Both the position numbers and the translations under genes were made by a program. Below the pieces are notes generated by a model. The model was not told the DNA's origin, searched no databases, and saw only the letters and a program-made list of their open reading frames with translations. From Paenibacillus_E sp042676385 (GTDB taxonomy: Bacteria > Bacillota > Bacilli > Paenibacillales > NBRC-103111): a DNA stretch of 64,000 nt. Positions 49,031-56,634 of the stretch are shown piece by piece. Numbering within the stretch: the stretch's first letter is position 1; every line of letters begins with the position of its first letter. The stretch covers positions 62,001 to 126,000 of the forward strand of contig NZ_JBHTHA010000044.1 of NCBI RefSeq assembly GCF_042676385.1. Reading direction: 5' to 3'.

Positions 49031-49450
49031 TTTAACGCTGTTTTACAGCGTTAAACACCCGTGGGGAGCCGGAGCTTTAGCTTTAACGCTGAAAAACAGC
49101 ATTAATGGGGGCAGTTGCCTTCGCCGGCAGCGGTTCCCATGAGTTTAACGTTGTTTTACAGCGTTAAACACCCGTGGCGGAGCCGGAACTGTAGCATTAA
49201 CGCTGAAAAACAGCGTTAATGGGGGCAGTTGCCTACGCCGGCAGCGGTTCCCATGAGTTTAACGTTGTTTTACAGCGTTAAACACCCGTGCGGAGCCGGA
49301 GCTTTAGCATTAACGCTGAAAAACAGCGTTAATGGGGGCAGTTGCCTGCGCCGGCAGCGGTTCCCATGAGTTTAACGTTGTTTTTCAGCGTTAAACACCC
49401 GTGCGGAGCCGGAACTTTAGCATTAACGCTGTAAAACAGCGTTAATGGGA
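49031..49450. repeat. Four tandem ~113-bp repeats, each with two hairpins
   Basis: Units begin at 49031, 49144, 49258 and 49371 (spacing 113, 114, 113; the last is partial). Each unit has a hairpin with arms TTTAACG(C/T)TG and CAGCGTTAAA, then ~30 bp with CACCCGTG-CGGAGCCGGA, a second hairpin with arms ATTAACGCTG and CAGCGTTAAT, and ~45 bp ending CGGTTCCCATGAG. All eight hairpins share the arm TTAACG(C/T)TG. Unit-to-unit identity is high, with most changes in single bases. No gene is seen in either strand. It resembles REP/BIME-type mosaic elements. Confidence 0.9.
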
Positions 49451-49528
49451 GCGTTCGCGTGCCTCGGCAGCGAGGCTCCACTCTTCGCCTAGTGCCTTAA
49501 CCGCACAACATCCCGCGCCCGTATCCCA

Positions 49529-50614
49529 TTACTTCCCCGGACCTGTCTCATTCCGGAAAACTTTCAAAAACATCTTCGGAATTTCCGTCTCGAACCGCAA
49601 GAGTTCGCCAGTTACGGGATGTACAAATGATAATACCCGAGCGTGCAGCCCTAGTCGGCCGATCGGTTTTGCTTTTGACCCGTACTTTTTATCGCCGACG
49701 ATCGGATGCCCGATATCCTGCATATGGACGCGAATCTGGTTTTTACGGCCGGTTTCGAGCTGAACCTCCAGTAGGGAGAAGCTTCGATCGGTTTGAATCA
49801 CTTTGTAGTGGGTTTCCGCGTACAGTCCGTCGTTCGGGTAGGGGCTGGAGTACATTTTCAGCGATTTGTTTTCTTTGAGCCAGGAGGTGATCTTGCCTTC
49901 CGGCTTTTTTACTGCTCCTTCAACAAGGGCCACGTAGGTACGTTCCTTCACACTCTCTTGCCATGTATTTTGCAAAAGCTGCTGAACCTTCTCACTTTTG
50001 GCGAACATCATGACGCCGGAAGTATCCCGGTCCAACCGGTGAACGACGAAAATCCGGCTTTTCGGATCATGATTGCGAACGTGCGCCATAAGTTGTCGAT
50101 AGGCGGTCAGTTCGTTCTCTTGCGCATTAGCGGCGATGGAGAGCAGCCCGGCGTCTTTTTGGATGACGATGACATCTTCGTCTTCATGAAGAATTTTCAC
50201 ACCAACGAATGGGACTTCTTCGATGACTCTCTCTTTGCTGACCGTAACGGTTTGACCGGGCTCAAGTTGATAGTTGTAAGCCGTCACGGGTTTGTCGTTC
50301 ACGGACACTTGGCCGCGTGCAAGGATGGATTTAACGGAGTTCCGTCCCATACCGGTAAGAGCCTGCAGTAAAAAAGGCAACAGCTCCGAGCTCTCCTGAA
50401 CATCGAAACGTTTGAGCTGATTTTGGCCATTGATCGGGCTTTGGTTCCGACTCTGGCTAGTGCTCATCATCTTACTTTTGCTCTTGTCTTGATTCTGGAT
50501 CGGGTTCCGGCTTTTGCCCTGAATCTGGCCAGTGTTTTTACCTTGCGGCTTCATATTATGTTTTCTTTTATTCATGCGTAAATTTCGCCTCATCATTTGT
50601 AAAGTTTCATCCAA
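49529..50614 (-). CDS. RluA-family pseudouridine synthase with basic N-terminal extension
   Basis: 361 residues from the longest start; ATG 50572 (MNKRKHNMK) is possible and no ribosome signal decides. Residues ~1-68 are a low-complexity Lys/Gln/Asn/Ser tail coded by imperfect repeats. Then comes an S4-like domain (LTGMGRNSVKSILARGQVSV, ~89-108) and the catalytic domain with HRLDRDTSGVMMFAKS (catalytic Asp, ~193-208), VALVEGAVKKPEG and LLEVQLETGRKNQIRVHMQD. It converts uridine to pseudouridine in rRNA or tRNA. The tail may aid RNA binding. Confidence 0.9.
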   Translation of the reverse strand: MDETLQMMRRNLRMNKRKHNMKPQGKNTGQIQGKSRNPIQNQDKSKSKMMSTSQSRNQSPINGQNQLKRFDVQESSELLPFLLQALTGMGRNSVKSILARGQVSVNDKPVTAYNYQLEPGQTVTVSKERVIEEVPFVGVKILHEDEDVIVIQKDAGLLSIAANAQENELTAYRQLMAHVRNHDPKSRIFVVHRLDRDTSGVMMFAKSEKVQQLLQNTWQESVKERTYVALVEGAVKKPEGKITSWLKENKSLKMYSSPYPNDGLYAETHYKVIQTDRSFSLLEVQLETGRKNQIRVHMQDIGHPIVGDKKYGSKAKPIGRLGLHARVLSFVHPVTGELLRFETEIPKMFLKVFRNETGPGK

Positions 50615-51155
50615 TATATCACGTTCCCAAATGTAAATGAAACCTTCTTTGCATCTCGATGACGTTAGAGGAAACTGAGTGCGTTATTGGACCAGGTACC
50701 ACCCAAATCAGTAAGGAGGCGGAACGACGATTCGTTATCATGCTATTTCACCTCCAAACTTCTTCAATTTCCTCAAATAAAGCATCCACGTTCCGTCAGC
50801 CTCATTTGTTGCCCGATTTTTCTGAAATAACGGAGTAAGGTTCCACTTAGATGATGAACCCTCTGATCACACTCGCATTTTCATTCGAGGGGGGCTTGCC
50901 CTATAAATTCGCCACGTTGACAAACGGCCGAGATTTCTCCCAGCACGTTTTTCAGATACTTCCCCACGAAAGAAGCTGTAGTGTTGGAAGATGATTATGA
51001 CCCCATGCTGATTCAGGTGTACTGGCAACAGCCTCTTTGCGTAATGCGATGTTAGTGGAGTTATCATTGCCCCGTTAAGCACCACTCGTATGCGGCTCCA
51101 TCAAAAAGGGGATACTAGCTCAAAAATGCCCTATGAAAAAGGTGGAAGTCATCAT
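50615..51155. other. 540 bp without a credible gene
   Basis: Short frames occur on both strands but have no ribosome signals or familiar domains. Around 50,960-51,060 the plus strand reads EAVVLEDDYDPMLIQVYW, which resembles the E-D-D-Y-D segment of MocR/PdxR (GntR plus aminotransferase-like) regulators, so a decayed fragment is possible. AAGGAGGCGG at ~50,715 is followed by no long frame. Confidence 0.4.
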
Positions 51156-51380
51156 ATGCTGCTCTATCAATTAACGCAATGGTTCGAAGAACGCACTTCG
51201 CTTCAAAGGGCCCTGCTCACCGGAGGCGCCGACAATACGGGAGACCTGCAACTGAGAATTCAAGAGGTCGAGGAACAACTCTATGCACGAGCCGAACGCT
51301 GGAAAAATGCGATTGAAGAAGCATCCTATTTACAATTCCCGTACGAAGCTCCGCATCTGGACGACGACATGGTTCTTTGA
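51156..51380 (+). CDS. Small conserved-looking protein, 74 residues, unknown
   Basis: ATG 51156 with AAGGTGG nine bases upstream; the longer frame to 51090 has no signal. The product (MLLYQLTQWFEERTSLQRAL then a coiled region, QLRIQEVEEQLYARAERWKN) is helical and acidic at the end (HLDDDMVL). No domain recognised. It precedes the radical SAM gene by 92 bp, possibly on the same transcript. Confidence 0.55.
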   Translation: MLLYQLTQWFEERTSLQRALLTGGADNTGDLQLRIQEVEEQLYARAERWKNAIEEASYLQFPYEAPHLDDDMVL

Positions 51381-51471
51381 AGGTTCTGGCAGGGCTTCCC
51401 TTTGTATTTCCTCGTTTTTCCGTGTAGAATAAGTAGGACTGTGAAACGAGAATAGAACGAGGTTTGCGCCA

Positions 51472-53238
51472 ATGAAAGTAGTTGTATCTACCCTTAACGC
51501 GAAATTCATCCACACCTCCCTAGCTTTACGCTATTTAAAAGCGTTCTGTGAGAAAGATTTTGATGTGGAAATTACCGAATATACGATCAAAGACCCAGCG
51601 ATGAATATCGTCTCCGACCTGTATCAGAAGGCTCCGGACGTGCTGGGCTTTTCCTGTTACATTTGGAACATTGAAGAAACGATTCAAATTATCAAGATGA
51701 TTAAAAAAATCAGACCTGACCTCATCATCATCCTTGGCGGTCCTGAAGTTTCCTATGACACCGACTACTGGATGGAGCGTATACCTGAGGTCGATTTCAT
51801 CGTGATGGGTGAAGGGGAAGAGACCTTCCACCATTTGCTCACCGAGATTTCAACGACGCGCAAGTACCACTTTGTATATGGAATCGCTTATCGGAAAGGC
51901 GAGGAAGTCGTGTTGATGCCGGGTAGACCGAAGCTGAAGCTCGATGATATTCCTTCCCCCCATCGGTTCAAGGAGGACTTGCCGAGTTTGGCCAACCGGG
52001 TCGTCTATTTTGAGACGAGTCGCGGCTGTCCGTTCTCCTGCCAATTCTGCCTCTCCAGTATTGAAGTCGGTGTGCGTTATTTCGATATGGAGCGGACGAA
52101 GGCAGATTTGCTGTACTTAATTGATTCAGGTGCGAAACTGATCAAGTTCGTGGACCGGACGTTCAACATCAAGCGTGATTATGCGATGGAGATTTTCGAT
52201 TTCCTGATCAAAAATCACCGAGGCGTCGTGTTCCAGTTTGAGATCACAGCGGACATCATGCGTCCCGAAGTGCTTGATTACTTAGCGGAAAATGCGCCTC
52301 CCGGCACGTTCCGGTTCGAGATTGGGGTACAATCGACGAACGACACGACCAATGAACTTGTTCAGCGCAGACAGAACTTCGCCAAGCTGACCCGCACGGT
52401 GCAAAAGGTCAAGCACAGCCTCAAAATCGACCAGCATCTCGACTTGATCGCCGGCTTGCCGGAAGAAGATTACAACTCGTTCCGCAAGACGTTCAACGAT
52501 GTGTTCGAATTAGGACCGGAAGAGCTGCAGCTCGGCTTTCTGAAAATGCTGCGCGGTACCGGCATGCGTAACGACGCGCACAAATACGGCTACGTCTACA
52601 TGGACCATGCGCCATACGAAATTCTCGGTAACGATATTCTGCCGTTTACGGACATCATTCGAATCAAACGCGTGGAAGACGTATTGGAAAAGTATTGGAA
52701 CGCGCACCGCATGGACCATACGGTTAAATATCTGATCGCTCATGAATTCACGTCAGCGTTTGATTTCTTTCAGGAGTTCGGTGACTATTGGGAAGAAAGA
52801 GGCTGGCAGCGGATTGGGCATCAGCTTGAAGATTTATTCACGCGTTTGCGGGATTTCTTAGCACACCGCGGAACGAAAAACATGCACGTCATTGAAGGGC
52901 TCATGAAGCTGGACTATTTCCTGGGTCATAAGTATAAGCCGCGCAAAATATGGTGGGACTTCACGTTGGATAAGTCCGAGCAGAGCGCCTACCTGCGGCT
53001 GCTGGCCGAGCAGCCAGAGCTTGTTGACGGAGACTTCCATCGTCTCCGGATCAATGAAAAAGATCTCCACAAGCATGTCATGCTTGAGGTGTTGCCGTTC
53101 GCTTTGCAGACGTACCTGCAAAGCGGGGAGATCGACGCAAGCAGCCCGCAGCTGCTTGTCGTTCACTTCCCGCCGGACGCGCAGCAGCCGGCGAGCTATT
53201 ATACGATGCCGCTCCACCAAGTGGCGGCAACCTTATAA
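51472..53238 (+). CDS. B12-binding-domain radical SAM protein (DUF4080 type)
   Basis: 588 residues. N-terminal cobalamin-binding-like domain (VVVSTLNAKFIHTSLALRYL ... LGFSCYIWNIEE ... ILGGPEVSYDT), with no D-x-H-x-x-G, so cobalamin would bind base-on or by other residues, if at all. Radical SAM cluster motif CPFSCQFCLSSIEVG (C-x3-C-x2-C, ~186-200), then IGVQSTNDTTNELVQRRQNF and DLIAGLPEEDYNSF. C-terminal DUF4080 domain from ~350. The reaction is unknown; relatives include methyltransferases and methylthiotransferases. A terminator follows. Confidence 0.9.
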   Translation: MKVVVSTLNAKFIHTSLALRYLKAFCEKDFDVEITEYTIKDPAMNIVSDLYQKAPDVLGFSCYIWNIEETIQIIKMIKKIRPDLIIILGGPEVSYDTDYWMERIPEVDFIVMGEGEETFHHLLTEISTTRKYHFVYGIAYRKGEEVVLMPGRPKLKLDDIPSPHRFKEDLPSLANRVVYFETSRGCPFSCQFCLSSIEVGVRYFDMERTKADLLYLIDSGAKLIKFVDRTFNIKRDYAMEIFDFLIKNHRGVVFQFEITADIMRPEVLDYLAENAPPGTFRFEIGVQSTNDTTNELVQRRQNFAKLTRTVQKVKHSLKIDQHLDLIAGLPEEDYNSFRKTFNDVFELGPEELQLGFLKMLRGTGMRNDAHKYGYVYMDHAPYEILGNDILPFTDIIRIKRVEDVLEKYWNAHRMDHTVKYLIAHEFTSAFDFFQEFGDYWEERGWQRIGHQLEDLFTRLRDFLAHRGTKNMHVIEGLMKLDYFLGHKYKPRKIWWDFTLDKSEQSAYLRLLAEQPELVDGDFHRLRINEKDLHKHVMLEVLPFALQTYLQSGEIDASSPQLLVVHFPPDAQQPASYYTMPLHQVAATL

Positions 53239-53277
53239 AGCTTCGCTCCCCGTTGTCAGGGGAGCGGGGCTTTTTTT
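53236..53277 (+). terminator. Intrinsic terminator after the radical SAM gene
   Basis: CGCTCCCC pairs with GGGGAGCG across GTTGTCA, with outer AAAGC/GGCTTT, then a seven-T run. Confidence 0.9.
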
Positions 53278-53363
53278 GTGTTCTTGTAGTAAGTATAAGT
53301 TTTAGGGAAGACGTGAGGACTCTCACCAGCTAGAAGATGCGTGCTTATCTGGGCACGCCTAAA

Positions 53364-53398
53364 TAAAAAAGGATCAACCAGTAAGAACTGGTTGACCT
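53364..53398 (-). terminator. Terminator of the isochorismatase gene
   Basis: On the minus strand GTCAACCAG pairs with CTGGTTGAT around TTCTTA, followed by CCTTTTTTA. It lies ~70 bp after the stop at 53469. Confidence 0.8.
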
Positions 53399-53468
53399 CA
53401 TAATAGTAAGCCCAGCATGGGCGTCATCTCTAGTTTGAAAGTCCCGAGCGGGGGTTGGCGAACGCCTA

Positions 53469-54059
53469 CTATTGGAGTGCAGCAACGACCTCATCCGTTG
53501 TCCGGATTTTGCCGATCTTAGGGAAGATGGAGCTCACGACATAATCGTGCTCTTCTTTCGCCATAGCTGTCATCGCTTCTTCGACAAATACTTGATGGTA
53601 TCCATGCTGAAAAGCTTCTCTGGCGGTTGTGTCTACACCGATGGAGGTAGAGATTCCGCACAGCACGATGGTGTCGATCCCGCGGCGGCGCAGCTGCAAA
53701 TCGAGGTCAGTACCGTAGAAGGCTCCCCACTGGCGTTTCGTCACTACATGGGCATTCTGGAAGCCTGCCAATTCGGGTATCAGGCTGTCCCAGCCCTCCG
53801 GCCACTGAAAGGCATTGGGGCTGGCGTCGGTGTGCGGATGCAGCCTATCCTTGCCGTCCAGGCTCGAGACTCTGACGAGCACGACGAAAGCGTCTTTTTC
53901 CGTGAAAGCCTCAACTAACTTGGTGGCTTGTCCGACGACTTGCTCAGCGGAGTTCGGAGCTAAGGGAAGTGCAGGATTGGCGATTCCCTTCTGCAGATCG
54001 ATGACAACTAGTGCGGTTTTCTTCACGTTCAATTCAAGAGCTGTTTTTACATTTGTCAT
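53469..54059 (-). CDS. Isochorismatase family hydrolase, nucleophile Cys absent
   Basis: 196 residues. Conserved Asp in ALVVIDLQKGI (~16-26), Lys in VVTKRQWGAFYGT (~107-119), and the third site in VLCGISTSIGVDTTAREAF (~133-151). The usual Cys of cysteine hydrolases (x-x-x-C-V-x-T-A) is Gly here (SIGVDTTA), as in true isochorismatases of the EntB/PhzD branch that hydrolyse a vinyl ether without a Cys. Its ATG overlaps the MFS stop (ATGA), so the two are coupled. No siderophore or phenazine genes are near, so isochorismate is not shown as substrate. Confidence 0.88.
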   Translation of the reverse strand: MTNVKTALELNVKKTALVVIDLQKGIANPALPLAPNSAEQVVGQATKLVEAFTEKDAFVVLVRVSSLDGKDRLHPHTDASPNAFQWPEGWDSLIPELAGFQNAHVVTKRQWGAFYGTDLDLQLRRRGIDTIVLCGISTSIGVDTTAREAFQHGYHQVFVEEAMTAMAKEEHDYVVSSIFPKIGKIRTTDEVVAALQ

Positions 54060-55291
54060 AGGTTTCTCTTCCCATCTGATTGAATTTTGTATAAGGCAGA
54101 CTTATTTATGTTAAGTTTCTTATACACCTTAAAGTACACCCACACGGCGCCCAGCAGCAGCACGGCGCTCATGATGAAAAATAGCCAGGGGATGCCTAAA
54201 CTTGCCGCGATCTGTCCGCCAAACACCGAGCCACCAAACACGCCTAAATACTGAGCTGAGACGTTTAGCCCGAACACTCGTCCGGTAAGGGAATCGGGAG
54301 TGATTTTCTTGACAAGGGCATTCATGGAGGGGGCTAGCCCAGCCGCGGCAAACCCCAGCAAGAAGCGCAGGCCTGTCAGCTGCCAGGGATTGCTTACGAA
54401 GGCTTGCGGAATATATAAAATACCCGCCGCAATCATGGTGGCCAGTATGACCTTATGGGGCCCTATGCGATCAGACAGTCTCCCGAGCCGCGGGGCGGCA
54501 AAGATACTGGCAAGTCCCGAGGCGGAAAAAGCCAGGCCGGAGATCAGCGCAATGTGGCTGGTATTCCGGGACAGTTGCATGACATAGACGGTAATGATCG
54601 GTTCAATGGCATACATGGCTACCGTCATAACCAAAAAACTAATGAACAGAGTTATCGTCAAGCCCTTTTCAGGTACACTGGCCCAGACTTCTTTTATGCG
54701 CAGCACTTTTTTATCCTGGCGCTGAAAGGTTTCCTTGACGAACAAGGCTGTCGTGATAAAAGCAACCAGCATCAGTCCGCCGGTGACAAAAAAGGAAGCC
54801 TGCAGGCCGAATTTTTCGGCTATAAAGCCCCCGAGCGTCGGCCCGATAAACGAGCCTGAAGTGCTGGCAGTGGAAAGAGTTCCTAATGCCCAGCCGGAAT
54901 GCTCTTTATCTGTCTGCGTTGCAATCAGCGTCGTACAAGCCGTGGTATAGCCCGTAATGACCCCTTGCAGCAGCCGAAGCCCAATCAAAACATAAGCATT
55001 GTGGGCAAAGCCCATACAGCCGATCACGATGGCCATTCCTAGGCTGGCCCGGAGCAGCATCGGCTTGCGTCCAATTTTGTCCGCAGCGCTCCCCCATATA
55101 GGAGAGAAAATGGCGGATACAATAAAGGTGATTCCGAATGCGATTCCTGTAAGCAGGGTGGCCGATCCGGAGTCTTGTACGCCGAGATGCTTGATAAAAA
55201 GCGGCAGGATGGGCGCGATCTGGCTCATCCCGATGCCTGTAACGAATACCCCGAACCAGCAAGCGAATAAATTTCTTTTCCAGACGGGCAT
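54056..55291 (-). CDS. MFS transporter, drug-efflux type
   Basis: 411 residues from ATG 55291, GGGAGG nine bases upstream; the longer frame is not supported. Twelve membrane helices, with the intracellular loop 2-3 motif GSAADKIGRKPMLLRASLGM and the motif GYTTACTTLIATQTDKEHSG, as in TetA/NorA/YttB-type DHA1 pumps. It has the family C-terminal half GRLSDRIGPHKVIL. The transported compound is unknown. It forms an operon with the isochorismatase-like gene and lies downstream of an AraC regulator on the same strand, so all three may act on one aromatic or antibiotic-like compound. Confidence 0.9.
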   Translation of the reverse strand: MPVWKRNLFACWFGVFVTGIGMSQIAPILPLFIKHLGVQDSGSATLLTGIAFGITFIVSAIFSPIWGSAADKIGRKPMLLRASLGMAIVIGCMGFAHNAYVLIGLRLLQGVITGYTTACTTLIATQTDKEHSGWALGTLSTASTSGSFIGPTLGGFIAEKFGLQASFFVTGGLMLVAFITTALFVKETFQRQDKKVLRIKEVWASVPEKGLTITLFISFLVMTVAMYAIEPIITVYVMQLSRNTSHIALISGLAFSASGLASIFAAPRLGRLSDRIGPHKVILATMIAAGILYIPQAFVSNPWQLTGLRFLLGFAAAGLAPSMNALVKKITPDSLTGRVFGLNVSAQYLGVFGGSVFGGQIAASLGIPWLFFIMSAVLLLGAVWVYFKVYKKLNINKSALYKIQSDGKRNL

Positions 55292-55406
55292 GACAAACAA
55301 GCCTCCCTTCTGCATCGATACCATGATGTGTATTGTGCCTCACCCGATTGATTCACAATAACAGCCTCATCTTAACAGCCGGAACGCTTGTATACCATGC
55401 AGGATA

Positions 55407-56225
55407 TTAATCTCCATGGACATTTTTGCTGTAAAATTCCGAGGGACTGAGCCCTTCCGTTTTCTTGAATACGCGGCTGAAATAAAATTCATCGGCGTAG
55501 CCAAGGGCACCGGCAACCTCCTTAATTTTATTGTTTCCTTCGAGCAGCAGCTCTTTGGCTTTATCCATCTTGATCTTATTGAAGAACTCGATAATGGAAT
55601 AGCCGGTTATTTCTTTAAAGGCTCTGGACAAATAAGTCGGCGACCATTGCACAAGGTCGGACAATTGCGCCAGGGTGATTTTATCGCGGATATGGTGATG
55701 CATATATTCGATGATTTTCTCTACCTTCAGGGCGGTGGAGAAAGGGTGATTTTCATTTTTCAGGTTGTCTGAAATAGCCGTCAGTAATTGCTGAAGCATG
55801 GTTTTGGTCCTGAACTCATAACCTGGCAATTTAGCATCCCAGGTCTCTGTCAGCTTTTTAAATCCTTCCTCAACTTGATAAGCATTGTTCAGCTTTTGCG
55901 CAGGCTGGAGCGGGAGCACCTTCGGCTCCTCTTTAAGCAGCCAATGTCCTTCATTTATATTCACGGCGGTATAACTGAAATGGACGGTAAAGCAGCTGAC
56001 GGGATTGTCAGTCCTTTCGAACGTTTGAGGCACGTCGGAGGGGATATACAGCAGCATGCCGTCCTGCAGCTCAAAGGTTTTTTTCGCGATTGTAAACCTG
56101 CCTCTGGCTCTGGCGAAATAATACAACTCGTGATGCTGCAGCGTTCTGCTGAATTTAACAAGATGATTGTCTAATTGCACGGAATTACAGTAATGAATAT
56201 GGAAGAAGAGATCTTTTAATATCAT
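55407..56225 (-). CDS. AraC family transcriptional regulator
   Basis: 272 residues from ATG 56225 with TTGGAG six bases upstream; the frame opens at a TTG at 56237 that lies inside this signal. N-terminal cupin-like arm (LHHELYYFARARGRFTIAKK with YIPSDVPQTFERT) followed by the HTH_18 domain at ~170-272: IIEYMHHHIRDKITLAQLSD, WSPTYLSRAFKEITGYSIIE, and ALGYADEFYFSRVFKKTEGL. It likely controls the MFS gene 116 bp downstream. Confidence 0.92.
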   Translation of the reverse strand: MILKDLFFHIHYCNSVQLDNHLVKFSRTLQHHELYYFARARGRFTIAKKTFELQDGMLLYIPSDVPQTFERTDNPVSCFTVHFSYTAVNINEGHWLLKEEPKVLPLQPAQKLNNAYQVEEGFKKLTETWDAKLPGYEFRTKTMLQQLLTAISDNLKNENHPFSTALKVEKIIEYMHHHIRDKITLAQLSDLVQWSPTYLSRAFKEITGYSIIEFFNKIKMDKAKELLLEGNNKIKEVAGALGYADEFYFSRVFKKTEGLSPSEFYSKNVHGD

Positions 56226-56634
56226 GAGCGTCTCCAATGGATATAATGTCCTAGATCAAAATGGTAAACTTGCATATCATTATAGACATTAGTGCAATAA
56301 AAGATCAATTTATAGATCAATTATTCCCAGTGGTTATCAGGTTGAGTAGTCTAGTATTTTATTTTCTTAAGACACGAGTTCGACACTACGGGACGCTGAT
56401 CGATGCGTTAGCGATGTTTTGCATCGTTACTGATTTGAAGTGGGCAGATGCCGTATCTAGTTTTCTCCTCATTTGCAAATGGATGGATTTACACGCAAAA
56501 AAAACGTCATGGAAGACGGGAAGCCCCTGACAGTTTTTCTTTGTATGCAGCCAACCAAAATTTGTAACTTTTTGGAAATGGAAGCGTCTAAATGATTAAG
56601 CAGATGCGAAGCGATTTTATTAAAAAGTGGGTGG
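56226..56634. other. 409-bp intergenic region
   Basis: Between the AraC gene and the stalk/MORN gene. A 89-codon plus-strand frame at 56261 has no ribosome signal and is not accepted. The right part carries the ECF-type promoter at 56563. ACGCTGATCGATGCG...GATGTTTTGCATCGTT near 56,393-56,430 forms weak hairpins only. Confidence 0.5.
56563..56588 (+). promoter_or_regulatory. ECF sigma factor-type promoter
   Basis: TGTAAC at 56563-56568, a 16-bp T-rich spacer, then CGTC at 56585-56588 followed by TAAA. This agrees with the ECF consensus of Bacillales (TGAAAC-N16-CGTC). Transcription would begin ~10 bases later, leaving a short leader before the start at 56635. It implies that the secreted protein is part of an envelope-stress regulon. 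Confidence 0.75.

Noticed and set aside
49031..49450. Repeat array considered as a CRISPR
   Set aside because: Whole ~113-bp units are conserved, with no variable spacers of uniform length, and no cas genes are near.
50867..51085. 72-codon minus-strand ORF
   Set aside because: No ribosome signal and no recognisable protein features; lies in a stretch that may be decayed DNA.
56261..56530. 89-codon plus-strand ORF before the stalk/MORN gene
   Set aside because: No ribosome binding site, no domain, unusual composition, and it overlaps the region just upstream of the ECF promoter.
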